Assembly (NCBI GenBank): GCA_022592445.1
Contig: JABYQR010000149.1
Location: 1 to 64,000 of the forward strand
Reading direction: 5' to 3'
Length of the DNA: 64,000 bases
From: Cytidiella melzeri
Taxonomy: Eukaryota > Basidiomycota > Agaricomycetes > Polyporales > Irpicaceae
In this document: piece after piece, positions 29,347 through 40,294 of the stretch
Numbering within the stretch: the first letter of the stretch is position 1
How the letters are laid out: the number at the start of each line of letters is the position of its first letter
Notes under the pieces: generated by a model
The model's database searches: none
The model's input: only the letters and a program-made list of their open reading frames with translations
Told to the model about the DNA's origin: nothing
Translations under genes and position numbers: made by a program

Positions 29347-30040
29347 TGTTACCGGACCTAACCCTAACCTGGGTCACATGACATCCTGCCTTATTTATCA
29401 ATAGTCCAGACCCAAACCCTAGACTCAATCTGGAGCGGTTCCAGATCAACCTAGGCTATTGTTCTATTGTTCAATTTCCATTGATAGGGATTCCCCAGGG
29501 ATTCCCCCAGTTCCTATTGTCCTATTGTCTTCCGTCTATTGTCTTTTGTCTATTGTTAGGGATTCCCCCAGTTCCTATTGTTCTATTGTTCCTGATACTA
29601 TTGTTCTATTGTCTATTGTTCTAGTCCTATTGTTCTATGTACCCTGGTCCTTGACAGTTACTCAGGTCCTTGACAGTTACCCTGGTCCCTTATTGTTCTA
29701 TTGTTACTCCAGCCCCACAGTTACTCCAGTCCCTAGTGTGGGAACTGGTGCACAGACCACCCAGACACAGTATATATAGTACCCCTTACCCTCCCTGGTT
29801 CTGCATCTTGACCTCTTTGTCATTTGCACTGCCAGGTGAGTTACTCAATGTAACCTAGTATAAGCTTGATATTAACTTCGTCATTTGCACTGCCAGTATC
29901 CGGCCTCTGAGCCTGCTTGCCTGCTTATCATCGACTTTGACCTTGTTGTTGTCGTTGGAGATCCACTTCCACTTCCACTCCCCCTCCTCTCTGCCCTTGT
30001 TTAGGGTTTAGCAGTATAGCAGCAGTTGCTCCGCGACACC
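29347..30040 (+). repeat. LTR-like remnant (TGTTACCGG...) with TATA and low-complexity repeats
   Basis: Begins TGTTACCGGACC, as many fungal Gypsy LTRs do. It includes a degenerate CTATTGTT/CCCCAGTTCC repeat tract (29455-29720) and TATATATAG at 29771-29779. A 17-bp direct duplication GTCATTTGCACTGCCAG lies at about 29819 and 29882. The 3' boundary (possibly GCGACA at about 30036) is a guess; no target duplication or partner LTR was found. Confidence 0.3.
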
Positions 30041-31000
30041 TACAGTCTCCCCTGAGCGATCTACTCCTAAATCACCCTTGCCAGCGTTGTCCGTCGCCTC
30101 CGTTGCGGACTCGCTTGATAACTGCTCCTATTGCAACACTCAGAGCGACCACCCAATTCCCCTGCACTCAGGACCTTTCGTCCCACTCGACTGCAATCGC
30201 CCGCGCGCGCCGCATCCAGATTGTTGGCTGTCACCAGACTTTGAAGGCAAGGACCACAAGTGCGAACTAGTACAGTTCAATTTTACAAGCTCTACCAACG
30301 TCGTTGTTAGCCACGCATTTGCTTGCAATACGCATCGCCGCTCGGGAGGTGTTGTTCTACACTATCGCCCCCGCGCACAGTCTATCGAGTCAAATTGACT
30401 GCGGCCTTATATAGCCTTATGCTGCGACTCGCGCTCCAGTAGTTTGTCTTTCCCTTACGGTTCCTTTTGGTTTTGTTATACTGCGTTTGCTTCTTAGCTG
30501 CGTTATTGCGTCTGCGTTTTACCTTCACTGCGCCGAGTTTACTGCGTTCACTTTCACTGCGCCCGCGTTTTACAGCAACTACTTTCATCTTCACCAGTGA
30601 CCGTGTTTTGTGTTCGAGATTCGTACTGCGCCTGCTTTTACCATCCGCGTCTTTCTGCGCGCCGCTTTTACTACAAGTTGCGACATCTCCCGTGCGTCCC
30701 CTTTGAGCCGCGCTAAAACTCTTTTGCTTTCACCGCGCCAATTAGCCCTTTTGCCCGCGATACGCGTGGTAGTTTGCCCGTCTAGCTCTATTCACATAAA
30801 ACCTATATTACAAACCTTGTTGCTCTTTACAGCACAGGTAAAGCTAGGACTCTAAGACTACCTCGCACACTTTCACACTTCCGCGATCTCACACCCTTAC
30901 ACTTCTATTGCCACTTTGTGGTTGGTTGTGTTGTCTTTAGGGTTGTACTTAGTTTAGGAGCGTGACTCAGTGTCTCAACGATACAGGTGTCTACGACAAC
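30041..31000. other. Possible element leader and low-complexity tract
   Basis: An open frame without ATG (30078-30398) carries a CSYC pair and a Cys/His-containing sequence, loosely like the Cys-rich leader before Gypsy gag. 30440-30720 is a degenerate repeat built on ACTGCG...TTTTAC words. The sequence is cut at 31001 by the Gypsy element. Confidence 0.35.
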
Positions 31001-31753
31001 TGTCATGGATGGCCTGACTAGCCCTTAATTTTCGCAATTTACCTCTTGTTTTTATCTGTAAAACTCCGGGCTGCAGCTCAGTTGCAACCTTCTCTGCACA
31101 AACTCCTTTGCACGTCTATTAAGCGCCCTTATCACGTGGCTTAGACGCTCCACACGGTCACATTACTTGCTACTACGTCACACTGGCATGTGACTTAGCT
31201 TAAGTAAGACCACATGGCTACAGACACATGGTTCAGCCCATAGCTAGGGTTTGATGTCATAAATGACGTCCACATGGACTCCTTTTGTTCTTTCCTTATT
31301 GTTCTCTTTATGGATGTTCTCACAGGTGTGGGAATGGAATACAATAGTTGGTCTCCTTTTAGATAGATTCTCTCACGGGTAGAGTTCTTGGCAAGGTCAA
31401 GACAATAGCTATTGTTCTCCTTTAGGTAGTTCTTGTGTTCTTCGTTCACACGGCTTCTTGCAAAGCCTGCCCTCAACATGGTCTGTGCGCAGGTCCCTGA
31501 AGTCTATATATACTGCTGCATGTACGCTCCTAGCCCCCCATCTCGACCTCTTGGTCTTTACTGGGCTAGGTCAGCAAACCCCCTCTGTACTACATAGCTG
31601 GTAGTACCCAATACTAACTTGGTCTTTACTGGGCTAGCTACCTGAATAAGGTTTATAGTTGGTGAGAGCATTGTGCTACACGCCTGCCACCACCTCGTTG
31701 TCGTCGTCCACATCGTGTCCCTAGTTGCTGCGTTGAGCTCCGTCTCCGTGACA
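31001..31753 (+). repeat. 5' LTR of the Gypsy chromovirus
   Basis: Starts TGTCATGGATGGCC and ends CTCCGTGACA, as in the solo LTR at 26805-27495. TATATATAC at about 31506-31513 is the likely promoter. Confidence 0.88.
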
Positions 31754-31886
31754 TTAGGTTGAGATTGTTGTGTAACCCCTGGGTTTATATCTCCTCCCCC
31801 ACCGTTTACAAAAGTTTATTCCTGTTTGACGAGTACGTCTCCGGTCTCATCATACTGTTGAGCTACCACTTACGTCGACCGTTTGA

Positions 31887-32636
31887 AACCCCCTGCATTG
31901 TCTAGTGCCTAAGGACACGCGCACCCGTTTGTCTAAGGACCTCACTACCAACGAGCCTCAGCTCAAGAGGTGTCTCCCGCCTTCCTTCTTTGACGCTCTC
32001 GCTGCCAAGCAAAAGAGCGGTCAACCTCATTGCTGGTCTGACAAAGACCTGGTCGCCGTCGCCGACTACGTCTCCAAGAAACCACCAGTGAAAGGCATCA
32101 CTCTCACTGTCCCCTCGTACGAGGAAAATCGACAACTTCGCGCTTCTGCCAGAGCATACGGAGAACGCGTCGCCGAAGAACGTGCTCGCACCTTAGCAGA
32201 GCAACGTATCCACAAGCCCACTCTCTCTGAGCGGCTTTCCAAGCTCCCTGCACCCACTCCCGCTCCCGCTGCACCAAAACCGGTACTCCTTGACTTCAAA
32301 AAGTTGTCATCAGTCGACCTCGTAGGCATCTTCAAGCCTAAGCTCACCGCTGTCCGTACACGTTTACAAGCTCTCACTGAGCTTCAAGAACTTCTCCATT
32401 GCGCAGACCCTGACCACTGTCGCGCTCTGCTTCACCTCATCAATAAAGTCAACCGTTTCCTTAATCAACTTGACGAACTTGCGCCAGTCACAGCAGACCG
32501 CGAGTGGCAACTCCTAGACTGGGGTTGCAAAGCAATTGGGAAGATCTCGTTTAAACAGCTTTGCAAGAATTATAGCAAAGTTCTTGCCCAGCTTAACGTA
32601 GTTAACAGAGATAGCTACTTCGACTGGATTAGATAG
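31887..32636 (+). CDS. Gypsy pre-gag open frame without any methionine
   Basis: Open for about 250 codons after a TGA at 31884 and closed by TAG at 32634. It contains no ATG codon at all; GTG at 31905 sits where an ATG might have been. The protein is basic N-terminally, then Arg/Glu-rich (ARAYGERVAEERART), then a Pro/Ala hinge and a helical Leu-rich segment (LQALTELQELLHCADPDHC). No family recognised. Its end overlaps the gag-side frame (+1) by about 35 nt, so it may be fused to gag by frameshift, or it may be a separate accessory ORF whose start codon was lost. Confidence 0.5.
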   Translation, partial: NPLHCLVPKDTRTRLSKDLTTNEPQLKRCLPPSFFDALAAKQKSGQPHCWSDKDLVAVADYVSKKPPVKGITLTVPSYEENRQLRASARAYGERVAEERARTLAEQRIHKPTLSERLSKLPAPTPAPAAPKPVLLDFKKLSSVDLVGIFKPKLTAVRTRLQALTELQELLHCADPDHCRALLHLINKVNRFLNQLDELAPVTADREWQLLDWGCKAIGKISFKQLCKNYSKVLAQLNVVNRDSYFDWIR

Positions 32637-34128
32637 TCCAGAAGTTTTGCCCGCCACGTCTTCCGAAAGCCTGATTTGTGATAATTGCATCCATTTCTTT
32701 GATCCCATTACGGTCACAGACGACCACTTCCGAGCCAATGAAGGATCATTCTACGAGTGTGAAGATCAACCGTGCCCTAATCGATCAAATCAGTTAGATC
32801 CCACTGAAGCCATCGAACACGAGTATTACACCGAGACTTACCAAACACCTTCCGAAGAAAATTGTCGTCTTATCACCAAAGAAGACATGGATCCCAACCA
32901 ACAAAACGCTGCTCCAGAGGCCGCCCCAGCTGCCAACCTGAGCGCTCAGGATATACTAAACATGTTCGGCATCCTGACACAAATAATGGTGGATCTCACC
33001 AATCAGGTGGCTGCCTTAACAGCTGCTCAGGCACCAGCCATCGCCGCAGCAACGCACACTTCTCGGGAGAGAAGCATCGTTGAAAAACCGGTCTCCTTCA
33101 AGGGGAAAACATCGTCGGAAGCTAGGCTCTTCCGCCACGCGTTCATAGTCTGGGCGCAAAATCAAGGAAAAGCGTTCTTCCAGCAAGACGCACAAGGCCA
33201 GGTCCGGTTGGACAACAATGGTGCGAGGATCTTTGATCCTCACAAGCTCATCACCAGTGCTCTGTCGTTCATGCAAGACGACGCTGCCAATTGGGCTCGC
33301 CCTCATATTGAGGAGCTAGCAAACAGCAAACCAGCTTTTGGCAACAGCTGGGACACCTTCATCGAGGCGTTCAAAGCCAAATTCGAACCCATTGACGCTG
33401 TCATGGAGGCAAAGACAAAGATTGCCAATATGAAGCAGGGTAATAAGACCTTCGCCGCTCATATCTCCGAGTTTGAGACCTGGGCCCCTCGCACTGGCTG
33501 GAGCCAGCAGGACCTCTTCGATCGCCTCAAGTCAAGCTTGAGCACCGAGTACTTGCAGCGCGTCTCGTACTTCCAAACTTGCGCAGCCACCTACGACGCA
33601 CTCAAAGATCAGTGCAAGGCGGTCGATGCCCAACTTGCCGACCTCCGCAACAGCACGGGCAAGGTTATGGTGGACAGCTTGTCGGGACACGGCAAGTCCC
33701 ACCAACAAGCGTTCCGTGATCCCAACGCTATGGAGATTGACGCCTCTCGCTTCTCCGCCTCGTTCGATGCCCTCTTTGCTGGACTAGGAAAGCAGGAGAT
33801 CTTCCAGAAATGGAAGAAAGAGATGAGCAAGCGCTGCTCGGTTTGTGGATCCGAGAACCACAAGAAGAGGGAAAAGCACCCTGACGACCCGGTTTGCAAT
33901 CACTGTGGTGGTACCGGTCACTGGGGGGCAGTTTGCCTGAAACGGCTTCAAGGCGTCCCTAAGGGACAAAAAGTCGCTGCGACCTCGTCGACGTCGTCGA
34001 CCGCTACTGCACCGAAGCAAGACGCATCCAGTGACAAGGATGCTAAGATTGCTGCTCTCAAGGACATGCTGGACATCCAGAAAAAGCAAATGGATGAGAT
34101 GGCAGCCAAAATCAATGCGGTTTTTTGA
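32602..34128 (+). CDS. Gypsy Gag
   Basis: The frame is open from 32602, but the first ATG is at 32888 (MDPNQQN). The part before it has a Cys-rich stretch (CDNC ... CEDQPC). Gag proper has the capsid region (VSFKGKTSSEARLFRHAF; SWDTFIEAFKAKFEP) and two Cys/His groups near the end (CSVCGSENH; CNHCGGTGHWGAVC). The stop TGA at 34126 follows a run of six T, in the overlap with pol. Gag itself shows no break. Confidence 0.85.
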   Translation, partial: LTEIATSTGLDSPEVLPATSSESLICDNCIHFFDPITVTDDHFRANEGSFYECEDQPCPNRSNQLDPTEAIEHEYYTETYQTPSEENCRLITKEDMDPNQQNAAPEAAPAANLSAQDILNMFGILTQIMVDLTNQVAALTAAQAPAIAAATHTSRERSIVEKPVSFKGKTSSEARLFRHAFIVWAQNQGKAFFQQDAQGQVRLDNNGARIFDPHKLITSALSFMQDDAANWARPHIEELANSKPAFGNSWDTFIEAFKAKFEPIDAVMEAKTKIANMKQGNKTFAAHISEFETWAPRTGWSQQDLFDRLKSSLSTEYLQRVSYFQTCAATYDALKDQCKAVDAQLADLRNSTGKVMVDSLSGHGKSHQQAFRDPNAMEIDASRFSASFDALFAGLGKQEIFQKWKKEMSKRCSVCGSENHKKREKHPDDPVCNHCGGTGHWGAVCLKRLQGVPKGQKVAATSSTSSTATAPKQDASSDKDAKIAALKDMLDIQKKQMDEMAAKINAVF

Positions 34129-37100
34129 AGCGGACTCGTGACACAGCCGCAGCTGCAAGTCCCCCAGATACCCTATCCTTGCCTCCTTCGTCGCCTTCCT
34201 CGTGTACAACGTCTACTCCATGCCCATCGTCTACTATCTCCTCATGTACTATATCGTCGCTAGATTGGTTATCATCTCATTTCCGTGTACATGTACTAGT
34301 TAAAGGTTTGAATAGAAGCATTCGCGTTCCTGCAATGATCGATTTGGGAGCTACGGCTTTATTCATCAGTCACCAGTTCGTCAAGAAGCATAAGATTATT
34401 CAGCACCCGCTCGAAAGGGTTATCTCATTGCATAACATTGACGGAACTAAGAATAAAGCTGGCGGATTAACGCACTTCGTTCGCCTTACACTCACAGTCG
34501 GAGATCACACGGAAAAGGCAGAGTTTCTTGTCACGGACTTAGGTCCAGAAGATGTCATTCTTGGGCTACCATGGCTCAAGCGCGTAAACCCTACCGTCAA
34601 CTGGGAAAAAGGAGAAATGACAATTCCGAGCGGCTCGGAAGAATCTCCTGATGAACCTTTCCAGAAGGTTGATGGTAATCGCAAAGAACGTAGGCAGTGG
34701 GTCAAAGCCGGTATCATCCAAGACATCACTGACGAAGTCTGGTGTATGGCCGGCTTCACCTACTCTACTAAGCTTGCTGCCAAAGCAAACAAAGCTAAAG
34801 CTCAGCGCTCCTTCGAAGACATTGTTCCATCAGAGTATCACAGACACGCTAAAGTCTTCTCTGAGGAAGAGTCTAATCGGCTACCCCAGCATCAGCCCTG
34901 GGACCATTCGATTGATCTCAAACCAGACGCTCCTGAGACCATCAAATCGAAAGTTTATCCTATGCCCCTGAACGAACAAGCCGAGCTTGACAAGTTCATT
35001 CAGGAGAACCTATCAAAAGGTTACATTACGCCTTCTAAGTCTCCGATGGCTTCTCCGGTCTTCTTCATCAAAAAGAAGGATAACAAACTCCAACTTATTC
35101 AGGACTATCGAAAACTCAACGACATCACTGTGAAAAACCGCTACCCTCTACCGCTTGCCACCGACATCATCAACAAGCTCAAGGGTGCAAAGATCTTCAC
35201 CAAATTCGATGTTCGTTGGGGATATCACAATGTCCGCATCAAAGAAGGAGATGAGTACAAAGCGGCATTTGTTACCAATCGAGGACTCTTCGAACCTAAA
35301 GTCATGTTCTTCGGTCTCACAAACTCACCCGCTACCTTCCAAGCTCTGATGGACAACATCTTTGCCGACCTCGTCGCCGAAGGCAAGGTGGCTGTCTATC
35401 TAGATGATATCTTGATCTGGAGCAACAACCTGACAGAGCATCGCAAGGTTGTACATGAAGTCCTCGAGCGACTTCAACAGCACGATCTCTACCTCCGGCC
35501 GGAAAAGTGCGAGTTTGAGAAATCTGAGATCGAGTACCTCGGGTTGATCATTCGCGCCGGTGAAGTAGCTATGGACCCTGTCAAAGTCCAAGCAGTTTCT
35601 ACGTGGCCCACACCCAAGAACCTCAAAGAAGTTAGAGGGTTCATCGGGTTTGCCAACTTCTACCGACGCTTCATCCAAGACTTCTCAAAGCACGCGAGGC
35701 CTCTACACGACCTTACTAAGAAGGACGTACCGTTGTCTGGGGTCCAGCACAAGAGACTGCCTTCACGCTGCTAAAGAAGGCCTTTACCACTAAGCCTATC
35801 TTGGCAGTCTGGGACCCTGAACTCCCTACACGTCTAGAAGTCGATGCCTCGGGCTATGCGACCGGTGGAATCATCTCCCAGAAATCGAAGGAAGATGGAT
35901 TCTACCACCCTATCGCCTACCGGTCTGCATCTATGACTGAAGCAGAACGTAACTACGAAATCTTTGATCGGGAGATGTTAGCCATCACTGAAGCTCTCAA
36001 AGATTGGCGCCACTACCTTGAGGGGCTCAAGGAACCGTTTGAGATCTGGACAGATCACGCAAACCTGCAGTACTGGAAGACTGCGCAACACCTCACTCGA
36101 CGTCAAGCACGTTGGTCATTACTTTTGGCTGACTTCGACTTGTGTTGGTACACAAGCCCGGTAGTACCATGATACACGCTGATCCTCTCTCTCGTCTTCA
36201 CTCACACGCTGTCACGGACGAAGAAGACAACAAGGATCAGGTGGTACTAAAACCGGACATTTCCGCATCCTTGCTACCAGTGCACTTGCCACTGCTTCTC
36301 CGCTCGAATCAAAGATCCGAGAATGCACGGAACAAGAAGCAGAAGTCGCACAAGCTCTTGCTACCCTTCGCAAGAAGGGTCCTCGCAAACTTGTCGGGGT
36401 TTACTCGAATGGGAAGAGAGTGACGGGCTCATCTATTACAAGGGAAAACTCTACATCCCTAACAACAAAGAGCTCCGTCACGAAATCGTAAAATCTTGCC
36501 ATGACACACCCAGGCTGGTCATCCGGGCAAACACGGCACCATAGAGCTAGCCTCACAACACTATTGGTGGCCAAAGATGAATGCCTTCGTCGAGACTTGT
36601 ACTAGGTTGTGATCGCTGTCAACGCTATAAGTCAGCTCCACACCCTAAAGCAGTACTACAGCCTCAGGAAACTCCGGCCGGACCTTGGGAACACGTCGGA
36701 GTAGATCTCATCACTCAGCTACCACCTTCTAAGGGATTTGATTCGATCACGGTCTACGTCGACCATTACTCCGATCAAACGCACATCATCCCCACTACTA
36801 CTAAGGTTAACGCTGAGGGGATTGCCGATCTACACTACAAAGAAGTATTCCGACTTCACGGCATTCCCAAGAAGGTGTTCTCTGACCGAGGACCCCAGTT
36901 TGCAGCGCGCTTCATGCGTGCACTCTATCACCGCTTAGGCATAGAGACTGGTTTTACGACCGCCTATCATCTGCAAGGAAATGGCAAAGTCAACGCAAAA
37001 ACCAGGATATCGAACAGTACCTGCGTCTATTCTGTCAGCAACGACAAGACGACTGGGTTGATCATCTGCCGGCGGCTGAGTTTGCACTCAACTCGCGAGT

Positions 37101-37905
37101 ACATGTGGGTAATTCACAAACACCGTTTGAGGTCATCTACGGATATCGCCCCGACTTCACCATACCAGTCGGCAAGCGAAGCAATATCCCATCACTCGAT
37201 GAGCGCCTTGACAATATGGCTCGAGTACGCAAAGAGACCGAAGCAGCTCTTCGTCTAAGCAAAGAAAAGATGAAGCAACTTTACGAGTCTGAGAAGCGCT
37301 CTCCACGCGTCTTCCAAGTAGGGGACATGGTCTGGCTAAATGCTAAGAACGTCCAGATTCACCAGGCTACCCCTAAACTCGGTCCTTGACAGCTCGGCCC
37401 GTACAAGGTCATCGAACGCATTGGCGATCTCGATTACAAACTCGATCTACCCAGCTATCTCCGAATCCACCCTGTCTTCCATATCAACCGTCTAAGTCAC
37501 TGGCACGACAACGGCAAAGACGTACCTCCACCTCCTGATCCTATTGTCATAGACGGAGAAGAGCAGTACGTTGTCGAGAAAGTGCTAGACAGCAGGCTAC
37601 ATGGACGATGGAAGAAACTGCAATTCCTAGTCAAATGGGAAGGGTATTCAGACGGACACAATAGCTGGAAACCAGTCGAAAACCTCGAGAATAGTCAAGA
37701 AGCAATTGACGACTTCTACAAAGCAAACCCCGGAGCGCCCCGGGTCATCAAAGCTTCACTCTTCGCGGATCTCCGCTCGCACTTTCGGGAATTCAATACC
37801 CAGACCGACCCCGCTTTCCTTCGCACGATCTATCCATCTACATATGATCTTAGCTGGGATGAAGGCAAACACATCGGTCTGGATATCTCAAGAACATCAC
37901 ACTGA
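34098..37905 (+). pseudogene. Gypsy pol with chromodomain, multiply broken
   Basis: The pol frame is -1 relative to gag and opens at 34098. The protease reads MIDLGATALFI, with Leu at the usual Ser/Thr of the D-[ST]-G triad. RT is well preserved (VYLDDILIWS at about 35395) up to the connection domain. Frame breaks are visible near 35734, 36146, 36410, 36512, 36603 and 36993, and a TGA at 37387 interrupts the integrase tail. RNase H (EVDASGYATGG; FDREMLAI), the H2C2 zinc region, the integrase core (DLITQLPPS; FSDRGPQF), a GPY/F-type segment and a C-terminal chromodomain (LQFLVKWEGYSDGHNSWKP, about 37618-37680) are all recognisable between breaks. The chromodomain places it among chromoviruses, which target heterochromatin. 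Confidence 0.92.
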
Positions 37906-38057
37906 CGGGTAACGTCGAGTCAACGACACCAGAAGGGGAGAAACTTCCTAGCATCCTTCTGACTAGACAATCGGGGCAATTCTGCTGAATCCCTGTAGAC
38001 GGGTAGAAGACCTCTATCACCACAGCACAGTGATGCTTCGCGAGGACGCTCGATTTT

Positions 38058-38070
38058 AGGAGGGGGGTAA
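38058..38070 (+). other. Polypurine tract of the Gypsy chromovirus
   Basis: AGGAGGGGGGTAA immediately before the 3' LTR; the same GGGGGGTAA-TGTCA junction is seen (inverted) at 39525. Confidence 0.8.
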
Positions 38071-38807
38071 TGTCATGGATGGCCTGACTAGCCCTTAATT
38101 TTCGCAATTTACCTCTTGTTTTTATCTGTAAAACTCCGGGCTGCAGCTCAGTTGCAACCTTCTCTGCACAAACTCCTTTGCACGTCTATTAAGCGCCCGT
38201 ATCACGTGGCTTAGACGCTCCACACGGTCACATTACTTGCTACTACGTCACACTGGCATGTGACTTAGCTTAAGTAAGACCACATGGCTACAACACATGG
38301 CTCAGCCCATAGCTAGGGTTTGACGTCATAATACGTCCACATGGACTCCTTTTGTTCTTTCCTATTGTTCTCTTTATGGAAGGATGTTCTCACAGGTGTG
38401 GGAATGGAATACAATAGTTGGTCTCCTTTTAGATAGATTCTCTCACGGGTAGAGTTCTTGGCAAGGTCTAGACAATAGCTATTGTTCTCCTTTAGGTAGT
38501 TCTTTTGTTCTTCGTTCACACGGCTTCTTGCAAAGCCTGCCCTCAACATGGTCTGTGCGCAGGTCCCTGAAGTCTATATATACTGCTGCATGTACGCTCC
38601 TAGCCCCCATCTCGACCTCTTGGTCTTTACTGGGCTAGGTAGCAACCCCTCTGTACTACATAGCTGTAGTACAATACTAACTTGGTCTTTACTGGGCTAG
38701 TACTGAAAAGTTTATAGCTGGTGAGAGCATTGTGCTACACGCCTGCCACCACCTCTCGTCGTCTCCACTTCGTGTCCCTGTTGTGCGTCGAGCCCGTCTC
38801 CTGTGTA
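38071..38807 (+). repeat. 3' LTR of the Gypsy chromovirus
   Basis: 737 bp against 753 bp for the 5' LTR, with several one- to three-base indels (for example around 38290, 38590 and 38640-38720). Confidence 0.85.
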
Positions 38808-38826
38808 GCAACAGTAAGGTTACTGC

Positions 38827-39525
38827 TGTAACAGTTAAGTTACACTCACCAGATAAGTGGTTAACTTGAGGGGGATGGTGAGATAGAGAGTAAGAGTGTG
38901 GTGAGCGAAGTACTGGTGGGTACTGAGTAGTCCTAGTTCAACAGAGTGGATAAGACTGAGGGGATATGCCCTCAGGAGTGCCTCTATATATACATGAAGG
39001 GGAGGACCCCAGGTACTACCCTAAGACCCCTAATACCTACATGAGTAAGCGTAGTAATCTACCTTACTAAGCATGCCCTATGCCCTAGTGGTGCCACTTC
39101 AATAATCAACCAATAGCAATTGTCCCCATGACCTGACCCCATGACCCAGCTCCAAGGCTAGACTTGTTCTAGCTTGTTCTAAGACAAGGCTAGACTTTTC
39201 CAGAAGGTTCTATGAACTATGACATCATCTAATGGAATGTTCTATACTATGACATCATAGTTCCAGCATGTTCCACAATGTTCCAGAGAGTTCTATCATG
39301 TGATAGACAGATAAGGAAAGGAGCGCATCAGCGCATCAGAGACAGAAGGCGCATCAGCGCATCAATTGATAGGCACTGAGAATAAGCGCCGGAATAGGCG
39401 CCTGATAAGCGCCTAAATAGACGCCGGATAAGCGCTGGATAAGCGCTTGACAAGTGCTTAAATATTCCCAATAATACCGTTGCCTGGTAAGGCAAGTCTT
39501 GTAGAAACATTGAAAATCTGTGACA
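38827..39525 (-). repeat. LTR of a second Gypsy family
   Basis: On the minus strand it starts TGTCACAG, directly after a GGGGGGGTAA polypurine tract (39526-39535), and ends CTGTTACA. That makes it the 3' LTR of an element whose body would lie to the right. Only the LTR and tract are recognisable. Its sequence differs from the 31-38 kb family. Inside, 39325-39460 holds tandem GCGCATCA and (A)TAAGCGC(CT) repeats. It sits 20 bp from the 3' LTR of the chromovirus. Confidence 0.7.
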
Positions 39526-39724
39526 TTACCCCCCCTTCTTGCTTTGAACTCCGTGCAAAGAGTTTTGAACGAACACCTTGGTCATTGAGTCCACTTTTTC
39601 ACCATTGTCAAGAGGGTGCCTAAGCAGTTCCGAGTGACTCTAGCGGCTTCTACCGACGTCCCTGACGGGGTTATCACCTCATTGGCTGATGGTAGTCTAG
39701 TCCGTACCCTCCTCGGTGACAGTG

Positions 39725-39910
39725 TGGAAGGGAGAGGGTAAGCACAAGAAACGCTGAGGGCGAGGACATGGAAGGGAGAGGGCGAGAGAAAAGGCAAAAG
39801 CGAGAGTGAGAGCAGTCAAGGGCAAGGGCAACAACGAGGGAGAGGGCAAGAGCAATGAGGGAGAGGGAGAGGGTGAGGGAAACAACAAGGGTGAGGGTGA
39901 GGGCAACAAC
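39725..39910. repeat. Purine-rich GAGGGN low-complexity tract
   Basis: Almost entirely purine on the plus strand, built on GAGGG and GGGCAA words, with AACAAC interruptions. Confidence 0.6.
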
Positions 39911-40294
39911 AACTCACTGTTGTAACCAATGATGACAGACACATCTGCAGTCGGATTGAGTGAGACAGCTTAAGTGTTGTGTAACTCTGCGGCCGCTCGT
40001 TCTTGCACCTTCCCACAGACATGTTGTACGGAGAAAGGGAGATGAGAAAGATGACTAACATGACTTACCGTTCAAGTGGGTGCAACCGGGGCTCAGCTGC
40101 GTGGCTAGGTAAAGCGTGGCAAGGGCTGAAGATGAGAAGGTGACATACCTGCAGTCTAAAACCTGCCCAATCCTATCCCAATCCTACCCCACAAGACCTC
40201 CTTTGTGTCTGGCCAGTGAACGAGTGTTGTCAGACTGCTTGATGCAGTTTTTGACTACGCCACAGGCTGCGTTGGAGCAGACACAGCAAGAGGG

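Larger units (their letters stand above)
31001..38807 (+). mobile_element. Decayed Ty3/Gypsy chromovirus with both LTRs
   Basis: About 7.8 kb: LTR, methionine-free pre-gag frame, gag, pol (protease-RT-RNase H-integrase-chromodomain), polypurine tract, LTR. The LTRs differ by several small indels and the pol frame is broken many times, so the copy is old and dead. Flanks are ACAAC (30996-31000) and GCAAC (38808-38812), a target duplication with one change. No clear tRNA primer-binding site was recognised after the 5' LTR. Confidence 0.93.

Noticed and set aside
29356..29370. Telomere-like CCTAACCCTAACC
   Set aside because: Only two units, within an LTR-like remnant; too short to be an interstitial telomere.
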